The notes beneath the pieces are model-generated. The model saw only the letters and a program-made list of their open reading frames with translations, was not told the origin of the DNA and did not search any database. From contig JASBSY010000014.1 in NCBI GenBank assembly GCA_030148705.1, positions 496,001-560,000 on the forward strand: a stretch of DNA of 64,000 bases, given 5' to 3'. This DNA is from Pukyongia sp. Its GTDB lineage: Bacteria > Bacteroidota > Bacteroidia > Flavobacteriales > Flavobacteriaceae. This document shows positions 7,740 through 16,837 of the stretch, in pieces. The position numbers and the translations under genes were made by a program. Positions within the stretch are counted from its first letter, which is position 1, and every line of letters begins with the position of its first letter.

Positions 7740-9335
7740 ATGGGCATTCAAAAGAAATATTTGCCTCTAATCATATCGGTAGCCATCGCTACCGGTGTTT
7801 TTGTAGGCTCTAAACTGAACTTTCAGGACAGTAACGAAAAGATCTTCGCCACTAATTCTAAAAAAGACAAACTCAACCGACTCATAGATTATATAGATTA
7901 CGAGTACGTGGACAAGGTGAATACCGACAGCATAGTAGATGTAACCGTAAACGGGATACTTGAAAACCTGGATCCGCACTCGGTATATATTCCGGTTGAC
8001 GATTACGAGAAGAATGCCGACGATATGCGCGGGAACTTCATAGGAATCGGGATAAGTTTCTATCCGTACAGGGATTCCATAGCCGTAATAAGGGCCATCG
8101 AGGGTGGTCCTGCAGAAAAAGCAGGTATCAAAGGGGGAGATCGAATATTATATGCAGATGGCCGTAAATTATTCGGCCCCGATGTGCATCGCGACAGTAT
8201 TTCGGCCTTTTTAAAAGGTGAGATCAATTCGAAGGTTAACCTGAAAGTGTACAGGCCTTCAGAAGATAAAATGATCGATATCAGACTTAAACGCAAGAAT
8301 GTACCGCTTGTAAGCGTAGATGCTTCCTATAAACTCACAGAAGACATTGGATATATCAAGGTGAATCGTTTTTCAGAAACCACCTACGGAGAATTTCGGG
8401 ATGCCTTGGACGAACTTGTCGATTCGGGGATAAAATCCCTGGTGCTTGACCTGAGAAACAACCCAGGCGGATATATCTATGCTGCGGAGAAGTTAGTGGA
8501 CGAGTTCCTCGAGAAGGATAAGCTTATAGTTATCACCAGAAACAAGAGCGGAGAAGAGAGCAAAAGTTATGCTACCGGCAAAGGCTCTTTTGAAAAAGGT
8601 CATATCTACGTACTCATCAACGAGAATTCTGCCTCGGCAAGCGAGATCGTTGCCGGAGCCCTTCAGGACAATGATAAAGGCACCATCATAGGGCGCAGGT
8701 CTTTTGGAAAAGGCCTGGTGCAAAGGGAAATGGCGCTTGGCGACGGCAGTGCGGTGAGGCTTACCATCGCAAGGTACTACACCCCTACAGGAAGATCCAT
8801 ACAGAAGCCTTATGGAAACGGTAATGGCGAATATTACAGCGATTACGAAAAGCGCTACAAGAACGGGGAATTAGAGGATCCGGAGAACATCCGGGTGGCC
8901 GATTCCCTGCGGTATGTAACACCCAAAGGAAAGGTAGTTTACGGGGGAGGCGGTATTATCCCGGACGTGTTCGTGCCTAAGGATACCAGTGTAGAGAACG
9001 AGACCCTGGAATACGTTTCCAGGAGTAGTTTTATGAGCTTCTTTATTTTCGAATACCTGGAAAACAACCGATCCTTTTTTAACGGGATGACCTTCAAGCA
9101 GTTTGCCCGGAATTACGAGATTCCTGAATCACTTAAAGAAGAGTTTATTTCGTACTCGCGATTCGAGGAAGCACAGATCGATCTTTCCAGCTACAAGGAA
9201 CAATTGGGAGTTGCCTTAAAGGCGAACATAGCACAACAACTTTTCGGCCCGAATGCCTTCGAATTCTTTATAAATGACGGTGACCCCATGCTTCAGAAAG
9301 TGATAGAGATCGAAACAGGATCCGATTCAGATTAA
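7740..9335 (+). CDS. S41 family C-terminal processing peptidase (CtpA/Prc-like)
   Basis: A 531-residue periplasmic serine protease. Residues 1-24 form a signal anchor. A PDZ domain covers about 90-185 (GNFIGIGISF, GGPAEKAGIKGGDRIL). The protease domain, about 190-370, has the Ser/Lys dyad: Ser299 in NSASASEI, Lys324 in SFGKGLVQ and Gln328, with the same spacing as Prc. LVLDLRNNPGG (236-244) is conserved. Such enzymes trim or degrade envelope proteins from the C-terminus. It forms an operon with the dCMP deaminase gene and ends immediately next to the convergent 63-residue ORF. Confidence 0.94.
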   Translation: MGIQKKYLPLIISVAIATGVFVGSKLNFQDSNEKIFATNSKKDKLNRLIDYIDYEYVDKVNTDSIVDVTVNGILENLDPHSVYIPVDDYEKNADDMRGNFIGIGISFYPYRDSIAVIRAIEGGPAEKAGIKGGDRILYADGRKLFGPDVHRDSISAFLKGEINSKVNLKVYRPSEDKMIDIRLKRKNVPLVSVDASYKLTEDIGYIKVNRFSETTYGEFRDALDELVDSGIKSLVLDLRNNPGGYIYAAEKLVDEFLEKDKLIVITRNKSGEESKSYATGKGSFEKGHIYVLINENSASASEIVAGALQDNDKGTIIGRRSFGKGLVQREMALGDGSAVRLTIARYYTPTGRSIQKPYGNGNGEYYSDYEKRYKNGELEDPENIRVADSLRYVTPKGKVVYGGGGIIPDVFVPKDTSVENETLEYVSRSSFMSFFIFEYLENNRSFFNGMTFKQFARNYEIPESLKEEFISYSRFEEAQIDLSSYKEQLGVALKANIAQQLFGPNAFEFFINDGDPMLQKVIEIETGSDSD

Positions 9336-9527
9336 TTACTTCTTCGCGGCTATCTTCCGAGACATCAAAAGAATGATCATAAGCAGGATCACACAGGCAG
9401 ATGCCAGCACACTTATGGCGGCGATCAGGCTGTCGCCTTCGAATAAGGCATCGAATTCGAGTTTTGTGGCATTGAACACCAGCAGGGCTGCTGCCAGTAC
9501 TATAAAAATATATATTGCGATTTTCAT
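9336..9527 (-). CDS. Small two-helix membrane protein, unknown function
   Basis: A 63-residue ORF. It has two hydrophobic segments (about 3-19 and 34-55), joined by an acidic loop (KLEFDALFEGDS) and ended by a basic tail (MSRKIAAKK). I do not recognise the family. It follows marC by five bases on the same strand, so it is probably co-transcribed. Its stop abuts the stop of the convergent protease gene. Clean coding frame, no homology claim. Confidence 0.6.
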   Translation of the reverse strand: MKIAIYIFIVLAAALLVFNATKLEFDALFEGDSLIAAISVLASACVILLMIILLMSRKIAAKK

Positions 9528-9532
9528 GGGAT

Positions 9533-10114
9533 TTAATTGAATAGTTCCTGAATATTCGACGCAAACAGCTTAACGGCAATTGCCAGCAGTATCACCCCGA
9601 AAACCTTCTGGATAACACTTATACCATTCTTGCCGAGAAATCGCTGTAATCTGGACGATGTTTTAAGTACGATATAGATCACGACGGTGTTTAGCAAAAC
9701 CGCTATGATCACATTCTGAATTTCATATTCTGCCCTTAGCGACAACAAGGTGGTAAGGGTGCCCGGGCCGGCCAGCATGGGGAAGGCGAGCGGGAAAACC
9801 GAAGCGACCTTGGGACTGCTGCCATCATCCTTAAAAAGCGTAACTCCCAGGATCATCTCCAGGGCTATAAAGAACAGCACAAAGGCACCGGCCACGGCAA
9901 ATTCGTTCACATTGATCCCGATTAATTTGAGGATGCTTTCACCCACCCAAAGAAATAAGATCATCACAACTACCGCGATCAGAGAAGCTTTTTCACTGTG
10001 AATATGCCCGGCTTTTTGCCGCAGGGAGATAATGATGGGAATGTTCCCGATAATATCGATCACCGCAAACAGGACCATACTGGCTGTAAAGATCTCCTTG
10101 GCGTTCAGCGTCAT
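9533..10114 (-). CDS. MarC family integral membrane protein
   Basis: A 193-residue protein with six predicted membrane segments. It carries MarC (UPF0056) family features: the N-terminal FAVIDIIGNIPI, the central FPLAFPMLAGPGTLTTLL at about 128-145, and the C-terminal GVILLAIAVKLFASNIQ. Despite the name, MarC proteins are not shown to cause multiple antibiotic resistance and their role is unknown. It is preceded by a good -7 element (10134-10141) and followed by the small membrane ORF. Confidence 0.9.
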   Translation of the reverse strand: MTLNAKEIFTASMVLFAVIDIIGNIPIIISLRQKAGHIHSEKASLIAVVVMILFLWVGESILKLIGINVNEFAVAGAFVLFFIALEMILGVTLFKDDGSSPKVASVFPLAFPMLAGPGTLTTLLSLRAEYEIQNVIIAVLLNTVVIYIVLKTSSRLQRFLGKNGISVIQKVFGVILLAIAVKLFASNIQELFN

Positions 10115-10133
10115 TGAAAATAGATTTAAACGG

Positions 10134-10141
10134 CAAAATTA
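10134..10141 (-). promoter_or_regulatory. marC promoter, -7 element
   Basis: The minus strand reads TAATTTTG, a full consensus match 19 bases before the ATG, giving a leader of about 15 bases. Confidence 0.5.
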
Positions 10142-10218
10142 GAGAATAGAATCAAATTAACGGGTACCCGCACTCATAAATCGAGTAGCGGTTTGTCGAT
10201 TGTCTTTAGGAAAGAGAT

Positions 10219-10226
10219 TATCTTTG
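10219..10226 (+). promoter_or_regulatory. DUF3109 gene promoter, -7 element
   Basis: TATCTTTG fits the consensus and ends four bases before the ATG at 10231. The predicted transcript start coincides with the ATG (see findings). Confidence 0.5.
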
Positions 10227-10230
10227 CCGG

Positions 10231-10806
10231 ATGTTTCAATTGGGAAAGACAATAGTATCTGAAGATATCCTGGAGAAGGAATTTGTATGCAACCTAAGTG
10301 CCTGCAAAGGCGCTTGCTGTGTGGAAGGAGAAGCCGGGGCACCACTAACCCGGGAAGAAACCGGGATACTGGCTGAGATCTATCCCGACATCAAGGGGTT
10401 TTTAAGGAGTGAAGGCATAGCCGCTATTGAAGCCCAGGGAACTCATATAACCACTTCGCAGGGAGAATTGGAAACTCCGCTGGTAGGCGGTAAAGAATGT
10501 GCGTATGCCACCTTTTCCGACAATGGAACGGCGGCCTGCGGTATCGAACAGGCCTATAACGAGGGCGTTGTTGAATTTCGCAAACCGATCTCCTGTCATC
10601 TGTATCCGGTAAGAGTTCAGGATTACAGTGAATTTGCTGCGGTGAATTATCACAAATGGCCAATATGTAACGATGCCTGTACTTTGGGAAAGGAATTAAA
10701 AGTTCCGGTCTACAAGTTTGTAAAGGAGGCGCTCTTGCGGAAATTCGGCAAGCACTGGTATTCCGAGCTTGAAAAGATCGCAATTAAGCAGCAGGAAAGT
10801 CGGTAA
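10231..10806 (+). CDS. DUF3109 family cysteine-rich protein
   Basis: A 191-residue soluble protein. It is rich in conserved cysteines: C20, C25, C29 and C30 near the start (VCNLSACKGACC), then C90, C103, C122 (ISCHLYPVR) and C146/C150 (ICNDAC). The spacing recalls the YkgJ zinc/iron-chelating families, suggesting a metal or iron-sulfur cluster. The family is widespread in Bacteroidota and has no defined function as far as I know. The start is the ATG directly after a -7 promoter element, so the mRNA may be leaderless. Confidence 0.88.
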   Translation: MFQLGKTIVSEDILEKEFVCNLSACKGACCVEGEAGAPLTREETGILAEIYPDIKGFLRSEGIAAIEAQGTHITTSQGELETPLVGGKECAYATFSDNGTAACGIEQAYNEGVVEFRKPISCHLYPVRVQDYSEFAAVNYHKWPICNDACTLGKELKVPVYKFVKEALLRKFGKHWYSELEKIAIKQQESR

Positions 10807-10936
10807 TACTTCTCGATTCCGTATCACTGACTGCGGATATACATTACTTAAACTAACTTATGGGTTGTGATAGTTGATTGATATTTAATAAATTAGTATG
10901 TTGTAATTACTACTAAAACAAATAAATATTTCAATT

Positions 10937-11536
10937 ATGAAACAACTACTACTCATCATTGCAGTCGTTGGATTGCTTTTCGCCTGCGACAATCCCGTGT
11001 CCAATAAGATTAAAGAGACGAAGGAAAATGTTTCCAATACCCGAAATGCGGTAAAGGAAATGGAGAATATGCAGGAAGATATGGAGGACCTTCAGCAAAT
11101 GGAGCCCTTAACAAATGAAGAATTAAAAGCGTGGTTGCCGGAAGAGATCAACGGAATGAAGCGAACCGGTTATAAAGCGGGTCAGACAGCATATATGCAG
11201 ATAGCCCAGGTAGAGGGAACCTATCAGAATGAAGATAAAACCAAGCGTTTAAGAATACAGGTGATCGACGGTGCCGGACAAATGGGTGCTGCGGCAACGG
11301 CCGGCTTCCGATTGGTGTTTTCTCAGGATTTCGAAGAGGAGGATGAGTATAAGATCAGGCGGACCGTTCGAAAAAATGGAATGAAGGCCATAGAGGAATA
11401 TAAAAAGAATAACAATAACAGCGAAGTACAGTTTATGCAGAACGATCGCTTCTATATACAGGTGAACGGAACCAATATGGATCTGGATGAAACCTGGGAA
11501 GCGATAGAAGAAATGGATGCTTCAGACCTGAGTTAA
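10937..11536 (+). CDS. Predicted lipoprotein, unknown function
   Basis: A 199-residue protein with a lipoprotein signal (MKQLLLIIAVVGLLFAC, lipidated Cys17). Residues 22-58 form a charged, probably coiled-coil stretch (KIKETKENVSNTRNAVKEM, MQEDMEDLQQME). The remainder looks globular (MKRTGYKAGQ, RLRIQVIDGAGQMGAAATAGFRL, FYIQVNGTNMDLDETWEAIEEMD). Probably attached to the outer membrane facing the periplasm. I do not recognise a named family. It stands alone, with a terminator right after it. Confidence 0.8.
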   Translation: MKQLLLIIAVVGLLFACDNPVSNKIKETKENVSNTRNAVKEMENMQEDMEDLQQMEPLTNEELKAWLPEEINGMKRTGYKAGQTAYMQIAQVEGTYQNEDKTKRLRIQVIDGAGQMGAAATAGFRLVFSQDFEEEDEYKIRRTVRKNGMKAIEEYKKNNNNSEVQFMQNDRFYIQVNGTNMDLDETWEAIEEMDASDLS

Positions 11537-11561
11537 GGAAGAAAGGTCCGCAAAAAATGCT

Positions 11562-11589
11562 ACGCGCTCTTATCGGGGCGTGTTTTTTT
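11562..11589 (+). terminator. Intrinsic terminator of the lipoprotein gene
   Basis: The stem ACGC(g)CTC / GGGGCGT (11562-11581, one bulge) is followed by seven T (11583-11589). Confidence 0.7.
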
Positions 11590-11958
11590 ATTTTTTAGCT
11601 GAAGAATGCTTTTTTATTTGAAATAAGTGTTAAAGTTTCTATCGAATTTTTGTTGAAAATTTAAGTTTCATTTTGGTATGCAAATCGACGAGCAAGTGCG
11701 GTAAAACGGATACCTGTCGCAGTTTTCAACGAGCCCGCCAACGAATTGTTCATAACTTTGAAACATATTTATAAACAACTGAAAAACAATAATATAACCC
11801 TCTATTTTAAGATAAATATAAGAACAGTTTAAAAATAGTCATGTTGAAAACTTTGTTGAAAACCAACATTCAATTCTAACTGTTTTCCTTTCAAATTTTT
11901 TCATATTTGTTAGTCCCGAGTAAGCACAAATTTTCTAATAAATTCAAAAACGAAGGAC
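11590..11958 (+). promoter_or_regulatory. Long AT-rich nrdB upstream region with repeated TGTTGAAAA words
   Basis: A 370-bp non-coding stretch before nrdB. TGTTGAAAA occurs at 11651-11659, 11842-11850 and 11854-11862. An inverted near-copy is at 11722-11730 and TGTTCATAA at 11747-11755. These resemble the inverse DnaA box TGTGGATAA (two mismatches each). A near-consensus -7 element CATATTTG is at 11902-11909, and the ATG is at 11959. No NrdR box is evident. Confidence 0.45.
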
Positions 11959-12936
11959 ATGAGCGAAGTAGAACCCATTTTAACTGAAAACGAAGGCAGA
12001 TTTGTAATTTTTCCAATAGAGCATCACGATATTTGGGAATGGTACAAGAAAAGTGAGGCTAGTTTTTGGACTGCGGAAGAAATCGATTTACATCAAGATC
12101 TATCCGACTGGACCCAAAAACTAAACGACGATGAACGCTATTTCATCAAACACATCCTTGCGTTCTTTGCAGCTTCAGATGGGATTGTTAATGAGAACCT
12201 GGCCGAGAACTTCGTAAATGAAGTACAGTACAGCGAAGCCAAATTCTTCTACGGGTTTCAGATCATGATGGAGAACATTCACAGTGAGACTTACTCCTTG
12301 TTAATTGATACCTATGTGAAGGACGACAAAGAGAAGGACCAGTTGTTCAATGCCATCGAAAACTTCCCGGCTATCAAAAAGAAAGCAGACTGGGCGCTGA
12401 AATGGATAGAAAGTCCAAGTTTTGCCGAACGGCTTATCGCTTTTGCTGCCGTAGAAGGAATATTCTTTTCAGGAGCCTTCTGTTCCATTTTCTGGCTAAA
12501 GAAAAGAGGTTTAATGCCGGGACTTACTTTTTCCAATGAACTGATATCCCGGGATGAAGGTGTTCACTGCGACTTTGCGGTACACCTGCACAACAATCAC
12601 CTGGTGAATAAAGTGCCAAAAGAACGTATTCGCGCTATTATCGTGGATGCGCTTAACATAGAACGTGAGTTCATTACCGAATCGCTGCCCGTAAGCCTAA
12701 TCGGTATGAACGCCAAGCTCATGACTCAATACCTTGAGTTCGTTACCGACCGCCTACTGGTTGAACTTGAATGTGAAAAGGAGTACAATGCTACGAATCC
12801 GTTCGATTTTATGGATATGATATCCTTGCAGGGCAAGACCAACTTCTTCGAGAAACGCGTTTCCGAGTACCAGAAAGCTGGTGTAACGAATATGGACAAG
12901 GAATCGAACAAGATTAGTTTCGACGCAGATTTCTAA
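11959..12936 (+). CDS. nrdB: Ribonucleoside-diphosphate reductase, class I small (R2) subunit
   Basis: A 325-residue di-iron protein that generates the radical for ribonucleotide reduction. The iron ligands align with E. coli R2: Asp74 (ASDG), Glu105 and His108 (ENIHSETY), Glu166 (AVEG), and Glu200 and His203 (DEGVH). The radical tyrosine is present as Tyr112, placing this in class Ia rather than the Tyr-less Ic group. The C-terminus ends in a short acidic/aromatic tail (SFDADF), the usual docking peptide for R1. It precedes nrdA in an operon with a 122-base gap to the preferred nrdA ATG, and is preceded by an unusually long upstream region. Confidence 0.96.
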   Translation: MSEVEPILTENEGRFVIFPIEHHDIWEWYKKSEASFWTAEEIDLHQDLSDWTQKLNDDERYFIKHILAFFAASDGIVNENLAENFVNEVQYSEAKFFYGFQIMMENIHSETYSLLIDTYVKDDKEKDQLFNAIENFPAIKKKADWALKWIESPSFAERLIAFAAVEGIFFSGAFCSIFWLKKRGLMPGLTFSNELISRDEGVHCDFAVHLHNNHLVNKVPKERIRAIIVDALNIEREFITESLPVSLIGMNAKLMTQYLEFVTDRLLVELECEKEYNATNPFDFMDMISLQGKTNFFEKRVSEYQKAGVTNMDKESNKISFDADF

Positions 12937-12945
12937 GATCGTATA

Positions 12946-12969
12946 GCGCCAAGGGCGAATCGCCGGCGC
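12946..12969 (+). other. GC-rich stem-loop between nrdB and nrdA
   Basis: GCGCC (12946-12950) pairs with GGCGC (12965-12969), and inside it GGCG (12954-12957) pairs with CGCC (12961-12964) over a 3-base loop. No T run follows, so it is not a terminator. It may affect mRNA stability or coupling between the subunits. Confidence 0.5.
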
Positions 12970-13058
12970 AATTTCAATATATCGCTGATAATGTGGCGTT
13001 TAACAACGACCAAACAGCACCCTTTTACAAAATACTAACCTCATTAAAAAAAGAACAG

Positions 13059-15479
13059 ATGAATGTAATTAAAAGAGACGGCCGGAAAGAACCGATTATG
13101 TTCGACAAGATCACGTCGCGCGTACGCAAATTGTGCTACGGGCTCAATGAACTTGTCGACCCGGTAAAGATTTCAATGCGGGTAATAGAAGGATTATACG
13201 ATGGTGTTACCACCAGCGAACTGGATAATCTCGCCGCTGAAGTCGCAGCCACGATGACGACCTCTCACCCTGATTACGCACGTCTGGCCGCAAGGATCTC
13301 TGTTTCTAACCTTCATAAGAATACTAAAAAATCATTCTCGGAGGTCATGACCGATCTGTACGAATACGTAAATCCGAGAACAGGTAAGAAGGCTCCGCTG
13401 CTAAGCGATGAGGTTTATGAAATTATAAAGGCAAATGCCGATGAGTTGGACTCTACCATCATTTACAATCGTGATTTCGGTTACGATTATTTTGGATTCA
13501 AAACCCTGGAGCGTTCTTATTTGCTGAAACTGAACGGCCAAATAGCAGAGCGTCCTCAGCATATGCTCATGAGAGTATCGGTTGGAATACACCTGGATGA
13601 TATGGACGCAGTTAAAGAGACATACGAGCTTATGTCGAAAAAATATTTCACCCACGCGACACCTACTTTGTTCAATAGTGGTACTCCAAAACCACAAATG
13701 TCGTCCTGTTTCCTACTAACGATGAAGGACGACAGTATCGACGGTATCTACGACACACTGAAGCAGACTGCGAAAATCTCACAATCTGCCGGGGGTATTG
13801 GGTTGTCTATTCACAACATCCGAGCAACCGGGTCGTATATCTCGGGAACTAACGGTACATCAAACGGAATAGTTCCCATGCTTCGTGTGTTCAATGATAC
13901 CGCGCGATACGTAGATCAAGGTGGAGGAAAGAGAAAGGGATCCTTCGCTATCTACGTCGAACCATGGCATGCCGACATCTTCGATTTCCTTGATCTTAAG
14001 AAGAACCATGGAAAGGAAGAAATGCGTGCCCGCGATCTGTTCTACGCCATGTGGATCCCGGACCTCTTTATGAAAAGAGTTCAGGAGGACGGTGAATGGA
14101 CGCTGATGTGCCCCAATGAGTGTCCGGGTCTTTTCGATACTCATGGAGATGAGTTCGAAGCGTTGTATACCAAATATGAAGCTGAAGATAAGGGCCGGAA
14201 AACAATAAAAGCCAGAGAGCTTTGGGAGAAGATACTGGAATCTCAGATCGAGACCGGAACTCCTTATATGCTCTATAAAGATGCTGCGAATAGGAAGAGT
14301 AATCAGAAAAACCTGGGAACCATCCGCTCGTCTAACCTCTGTACGGAGATCATGGAGTACACCTCCGAAGACGAGATTGCCGTATGTAACCTCGCATCCA
14401 TCGCTCTACCGATGTTCGTGAAGAATGGACAGTTCGATCACAAGGAACTTTTCAGGGTAACCAAGCGGGTAACCAAGAACCTTAACAAGGTGATCGATCG
14501 AAATTACTACCCTGTAAAAGAGGCCGAAAATTCGAACTTCCGTCACCGTCCCGTAGGATTGGGAATTCAGGGATTGGCAGATACCTTCATCTTGATGCGC
14601 CTACCGTTTACCTGCGACGAGGCGCAAAAACTGAATCAGGAAATATTTGAAACCCTTTATTTTGCAGCCGTAAGTGCTTCAGTAGAAGAGGCCAAAGCCG
14701 ATGGGCCTTATGAAACCTATAAAGGATCTCCTATTTCGAAAGGTGAATTCCAGCATAATCTGTGGGGAATCAAGGACGAAGAGCTAAGTGGCAGATGGGA
14801 CTGGGCAAAACTGAGGAAAGACGTGAAGAAACACGGAGTACGTAACTCACTGCTGGTAGCACCCATGCCAACGGCTTCAACTTCCCAGATCCTGGGGAAC
14901 AACGAGGCCTTCGAGCCGTACACCTCGAATATTTATACCCGCAGAGTGTTGTCGGGCGAATTCATCGTAGTAAACAAACACCTGCTTGAAGACCTGGTAA
15001 AACTAGGTTTGTGGAACGATGATCTGAAGGAAGAGATTATGCGGGCAAACGGTTCAGTCCAAAACGTGGATGTTATACCTCAGGACCTCAAAGAGCTTTA
15101 TAAAACCGTATGGGAATTGAGCATGAAAGATATTATAGATATGTCGAGGCATCGAGGTTATTTTATCGATCAGTCTCAATCCCTCAACCTATTCATGGAA
15201 AACGCAAATTTCGCAAAACTCACATCCATGCATTTTTATGCCTGGAAAAGCGGCCTGAAAACGGGCATGTATTATTTGCGAACAAAGAGTGCAGTAGATG
15301 CCATTAAGTTTACCCTTAAACAGGAAAACAAGAAAGAACCTGTGGCGGCAGCGGCCGACACAGCGGTGGAAGCGACAACAGTTGCTTCCAACAAACCACT
15401 AACACCGCAGGAATTACGGGATATGCTTGCGAAATCGCGCGATGCGGAAGACGATGATTGCCTAATGTGTGGTTCTTAA
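13059..15479 (+). CDS. nrdA: Ribonucleoside-diphosphate reductase, class I large (R1) subunit
   Basis: An 806-residue catalytic subunit from the ATG at 13059 ([18 protein letters not shown]). The frame stays open to a GTG at 12993, but those 22 codons are not family-like, so I prefer 13059. Residues 1-95 form an ATP-cone allosteric domain. The substrate-site cysteines appear in [21 protein letters not shown] (with Asn and Glu of the catalytic set) and [12 protein letters not shown]. The C-terminus ends in CLMC, the mobile thiol pair that re-reduces the active site. It reduces NDPs to dNDPs with NrdB in the cytoplasm. It is preceded by a GC-rich hairpin and followed by a strong terminator. Confidence 0.95.
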   Translation: MNVIKRDGRKEPIMFDKITSRVRKLCYGLNELVDPVKISMRVIEGLYDGVTTSELDNLAAEVAATMTTSHPDYARLAARISVSNLHKNTKKSFSEVMTDLYEYVNPRTGKKAPLLSDEVYEIIKANADELDSTIIYNRDFGYDYFGFKTLERSYLLKLNGQIAERPQHMLMRVSVGIHLDDMDAVKETYELMSKKYFTHATPTLFNSGTPKPQMSSCFLLTMKDDSIDGIYDTLKQTAKISQSAGGIGLSIHNIRATGSYISGTNGTSNGIVPMLRVFNDTARYVDQGGGKRKGSFAIYVEPWHADIFDFLDLKKNHGKEEMRARDLFYAMWIPDLFMKRVQEDGEWTLMCPNECPGLFDTHGDEFEALYTKYEAEDKGRKTIKARELWEKILESQIETGTPYMLYKDAANRKSNQKNLGTIRSSNLCTEIMEYTSEDEIAVCNLASIALPMFVKNGQFDHKELFRVTKRVTKNLNKVIDRNYYPVKEAENSNFRHRPVGLGIQGLADTFILMRLPFTCDEAQKLNQEIFETLYFAAVSASVEEAKADGPYETYKGSPISKGEFQHNLWGIKDEELSGRWDWAKLRKDVKKHGVRNSLLVAPMPTASTSQILGNNEAFEPYTSNIYTRRVLSGEFIVVNKHLLEDLVKLGLWNDDLKEEIMRANGSVQNVDVIPQDLKELYKTVWELSMKDIIDMSRHRGYFIDQSQSLNLFMENANFAKLTSMHFYAWKSGLKTGMYYLRTKSAVDAIKFTLKQENKKEPVAAAADTAVEATTVASNKPLTPQELRDMLAKSRDAEDDDCLMCGS

Positions 15480-15500
15480 TTTTAAGTGTTATTAATTTAG

Positions 15501-15530
15501 AAAAAGGAAGGCATAAGTCTTCCTTTTTTT
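15501..15530 (+). terminator. Intrinsic terminator of nrdBA
   Basis: AAAAAGGAAG (15501-15510) pairs perfectly with CTTCCTTTTT (15519-15528) over an 8-base loop, followed by T. Confidence 0.85.
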
Positions 15531-15565
15531 ATGGATTAAACTATATTCGCTTCACAATTTCAGCT

Positions 15566-16075
15566 ATGGATAACCCTATCGATTTAATCGACCATACCAG
15601 AAGATGTTCTCTCTGTGAAACTTCCATGGCGGAAGATCAGAAATTTTGTGTGAATTGCGGATACCCCGAGGGCGGTACAGAACAGCAGCAGAGCAGCTAC
15701 CATGCAAGGCGCGTTTTAAAGAAGAGGCGAGGTACTGAAGCATCTAAAAAGATCAGATCGGGGCGTAATAGTTTATTTGTAATCGCAGCGTTTACCCTTG
15801 CAATCGGGGTGTTCTACTTTATTCGGTATGGGGATAATGCCACCCTAATCACAAATGCCATACTCGCTATAATCTATATGGTGTTGGGGTTCTGGTCGCA
15901 GAAACGGCCGTTGATCGCACTAATACTCGGCCTGCTGGTTTACTTAACCACCATAGTCCTCAACGGAATTCTTGAACCTGAAACCATTTACAAAGGGATT
16001 ATTATCAAAGTTCTGATTATACTGTACCTGTCTAAAGGAATTAATTCGGCGCTTCAAATTAGAAATACTCTGTAA
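15566..16075 (+). CDS. Zinc-ribbon integral membrane protein, unknown function
   Basis: A 169-residue protein from the ATG at 15566; the frame extends upstream into nrdA but that part is not plausible. A four-cysteine zinc ribbon sits near the N-terminus (C14/C17 and C28/C31: CSLC and CVNC). A basic linker (ARRVLKKRRGTEASKKIRSGR) leads to about four membrane helices at 75-165. It is three bases upstream of a second zinc-ribbon membrane protein, so the two are co-translated. No function is assigned; the ribbon on the cytoplasmic side suggests protein or nucleic acid contact. Confidence 0.75.
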   Translation: MDNPIDLIDHTRRCSLCETSMAEDQKFCVNCGYPEGGTEQQQSSYHARRVLKKRRGTEASKKIRSGRNSLFVIAAFTLAIGVFYFIRYGDNATLITNAILAIIYMVLGFWSQKRPLIALILGLLVYLTTIVLNGILEPETIYKGIIIKVLIILYLSKGINSALQIRNTL

Positions 16076-16078
16076 GCT

Positions 16079-16837
16079 ATGAATAGCTGTAAGATTTGCC
16101 AAGCAGTTTTAAACCCCGGCGATATCTATTGCGGTAACTGCGGCACTAAAAGAAGAATCGACCGCTCGAAGAAGGAAAACGACAGCGTACGTCAGGTAAT
16201 TGTCTTTTATATCACGTTCCTCATCTTCGCCGTTGTCTCTTATGTTACCTACCTCGAGAACAATTCACTTCTCACCGAGATCGTCCTGGAAAGTATATTT
16301 GTTCTGCTTACGCTGGGGTTCAGTCTTTTCGATATTAAAGGTATATTGGCATTATATAGGTTCGACAGGATAAACTGGAAGAACCTGTTATTCGCCTTCA
16401 TCTTCCCGCTTTTCTCTGCCATCGCAGTCTATTTTGGAATGGGGCTGTTGAATGAGTTGCTGTTCTTTGAAGATTACAACCTGTTTTACGATTACATAAG
16501 CTACGACAATCCCTTTTTATGGGCTTTTATCTTTTACGCAATACTTCCTCCGATATTTGAAGAACTCGCTTTCAGGGGCTTTTTATTCAATAAGCTTCGC
16601 GATGTTGCCTCTGCGAATGTAACCATCCTAGCCACGGCATTTATCTTCGCCCTCGTTCATTTTTCGTTTATCTCCTTCATCTGGATCTTTCCCTTCGGAA
16701 TTGTTCTGGGTTATTTACGACACAGGTTTAAAACCTTATGGCTTGGAATGATCGTCCACTTCATCCATAACCTGCTGGTGGTGCTCATCGAGTATTATTA
16801 TTTCTACCAGGATCCCTGGAATGTTTTATTGGAATAA
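16079..16837 (+). CDS. Zinc-ribbon CPBP family intramembrane metalloprotease
   Basis: A 252-residue protein. An N-terminal zinc ribbon (C4, C7, C18, C21) precedes six to eight membrane helices. The CPBP/ABI (Rce1-like) motifs are present: EELAFRG with Glu161, Glu162 and Arg166, FALVHFSF with His194, and the C-terminal HFIHN with His227/His230. These residues form the metal site of intramembrane prenyl-protease-like enzymes; bacterial members act in immunity to bacteriocins, signalling or membrane protein turnover. It is in an operon with the preceding zinc-ribbon gene. Its 3' end overlaps chrA by 12 bases, tail to tail. Confidence 0.88.
   Translation: MNSCKICQAVLNPGDIYCGNCGTKRRIDRSKKENDSVRQVIVFYITFLIFAVVSYVTYLENNSLLTEIVLESIFVLLTLGFSLFDIKGILALYRFDRINWKNLLFAFIFPLFSAIAVYFGMGLLNELLFFEDYNLFYDYISYDNPFLWAFIFYAILPPIFEELAFRGFLFNKLRDVASANVTILATAFIFALVHFSFISFIWIFPFGIVLGYLRHRFKTLWLGMIVHFIHNLLVVLIEYYYFYQDPWNVLLE

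Noticed and set aside
11590-11958. nrdB leader considered as a replication origin
   Set aside because: No dnaA, dnaN or gidA neighbours and no obvious unwinding element; a DnaA-regulated promoter is simpler.
12993-13058. nrdA start at the GTG at 12993
   Set aside because: The added 22 residues are not family-like; ATG 13059 begins the conserved ATP-cone sequence.
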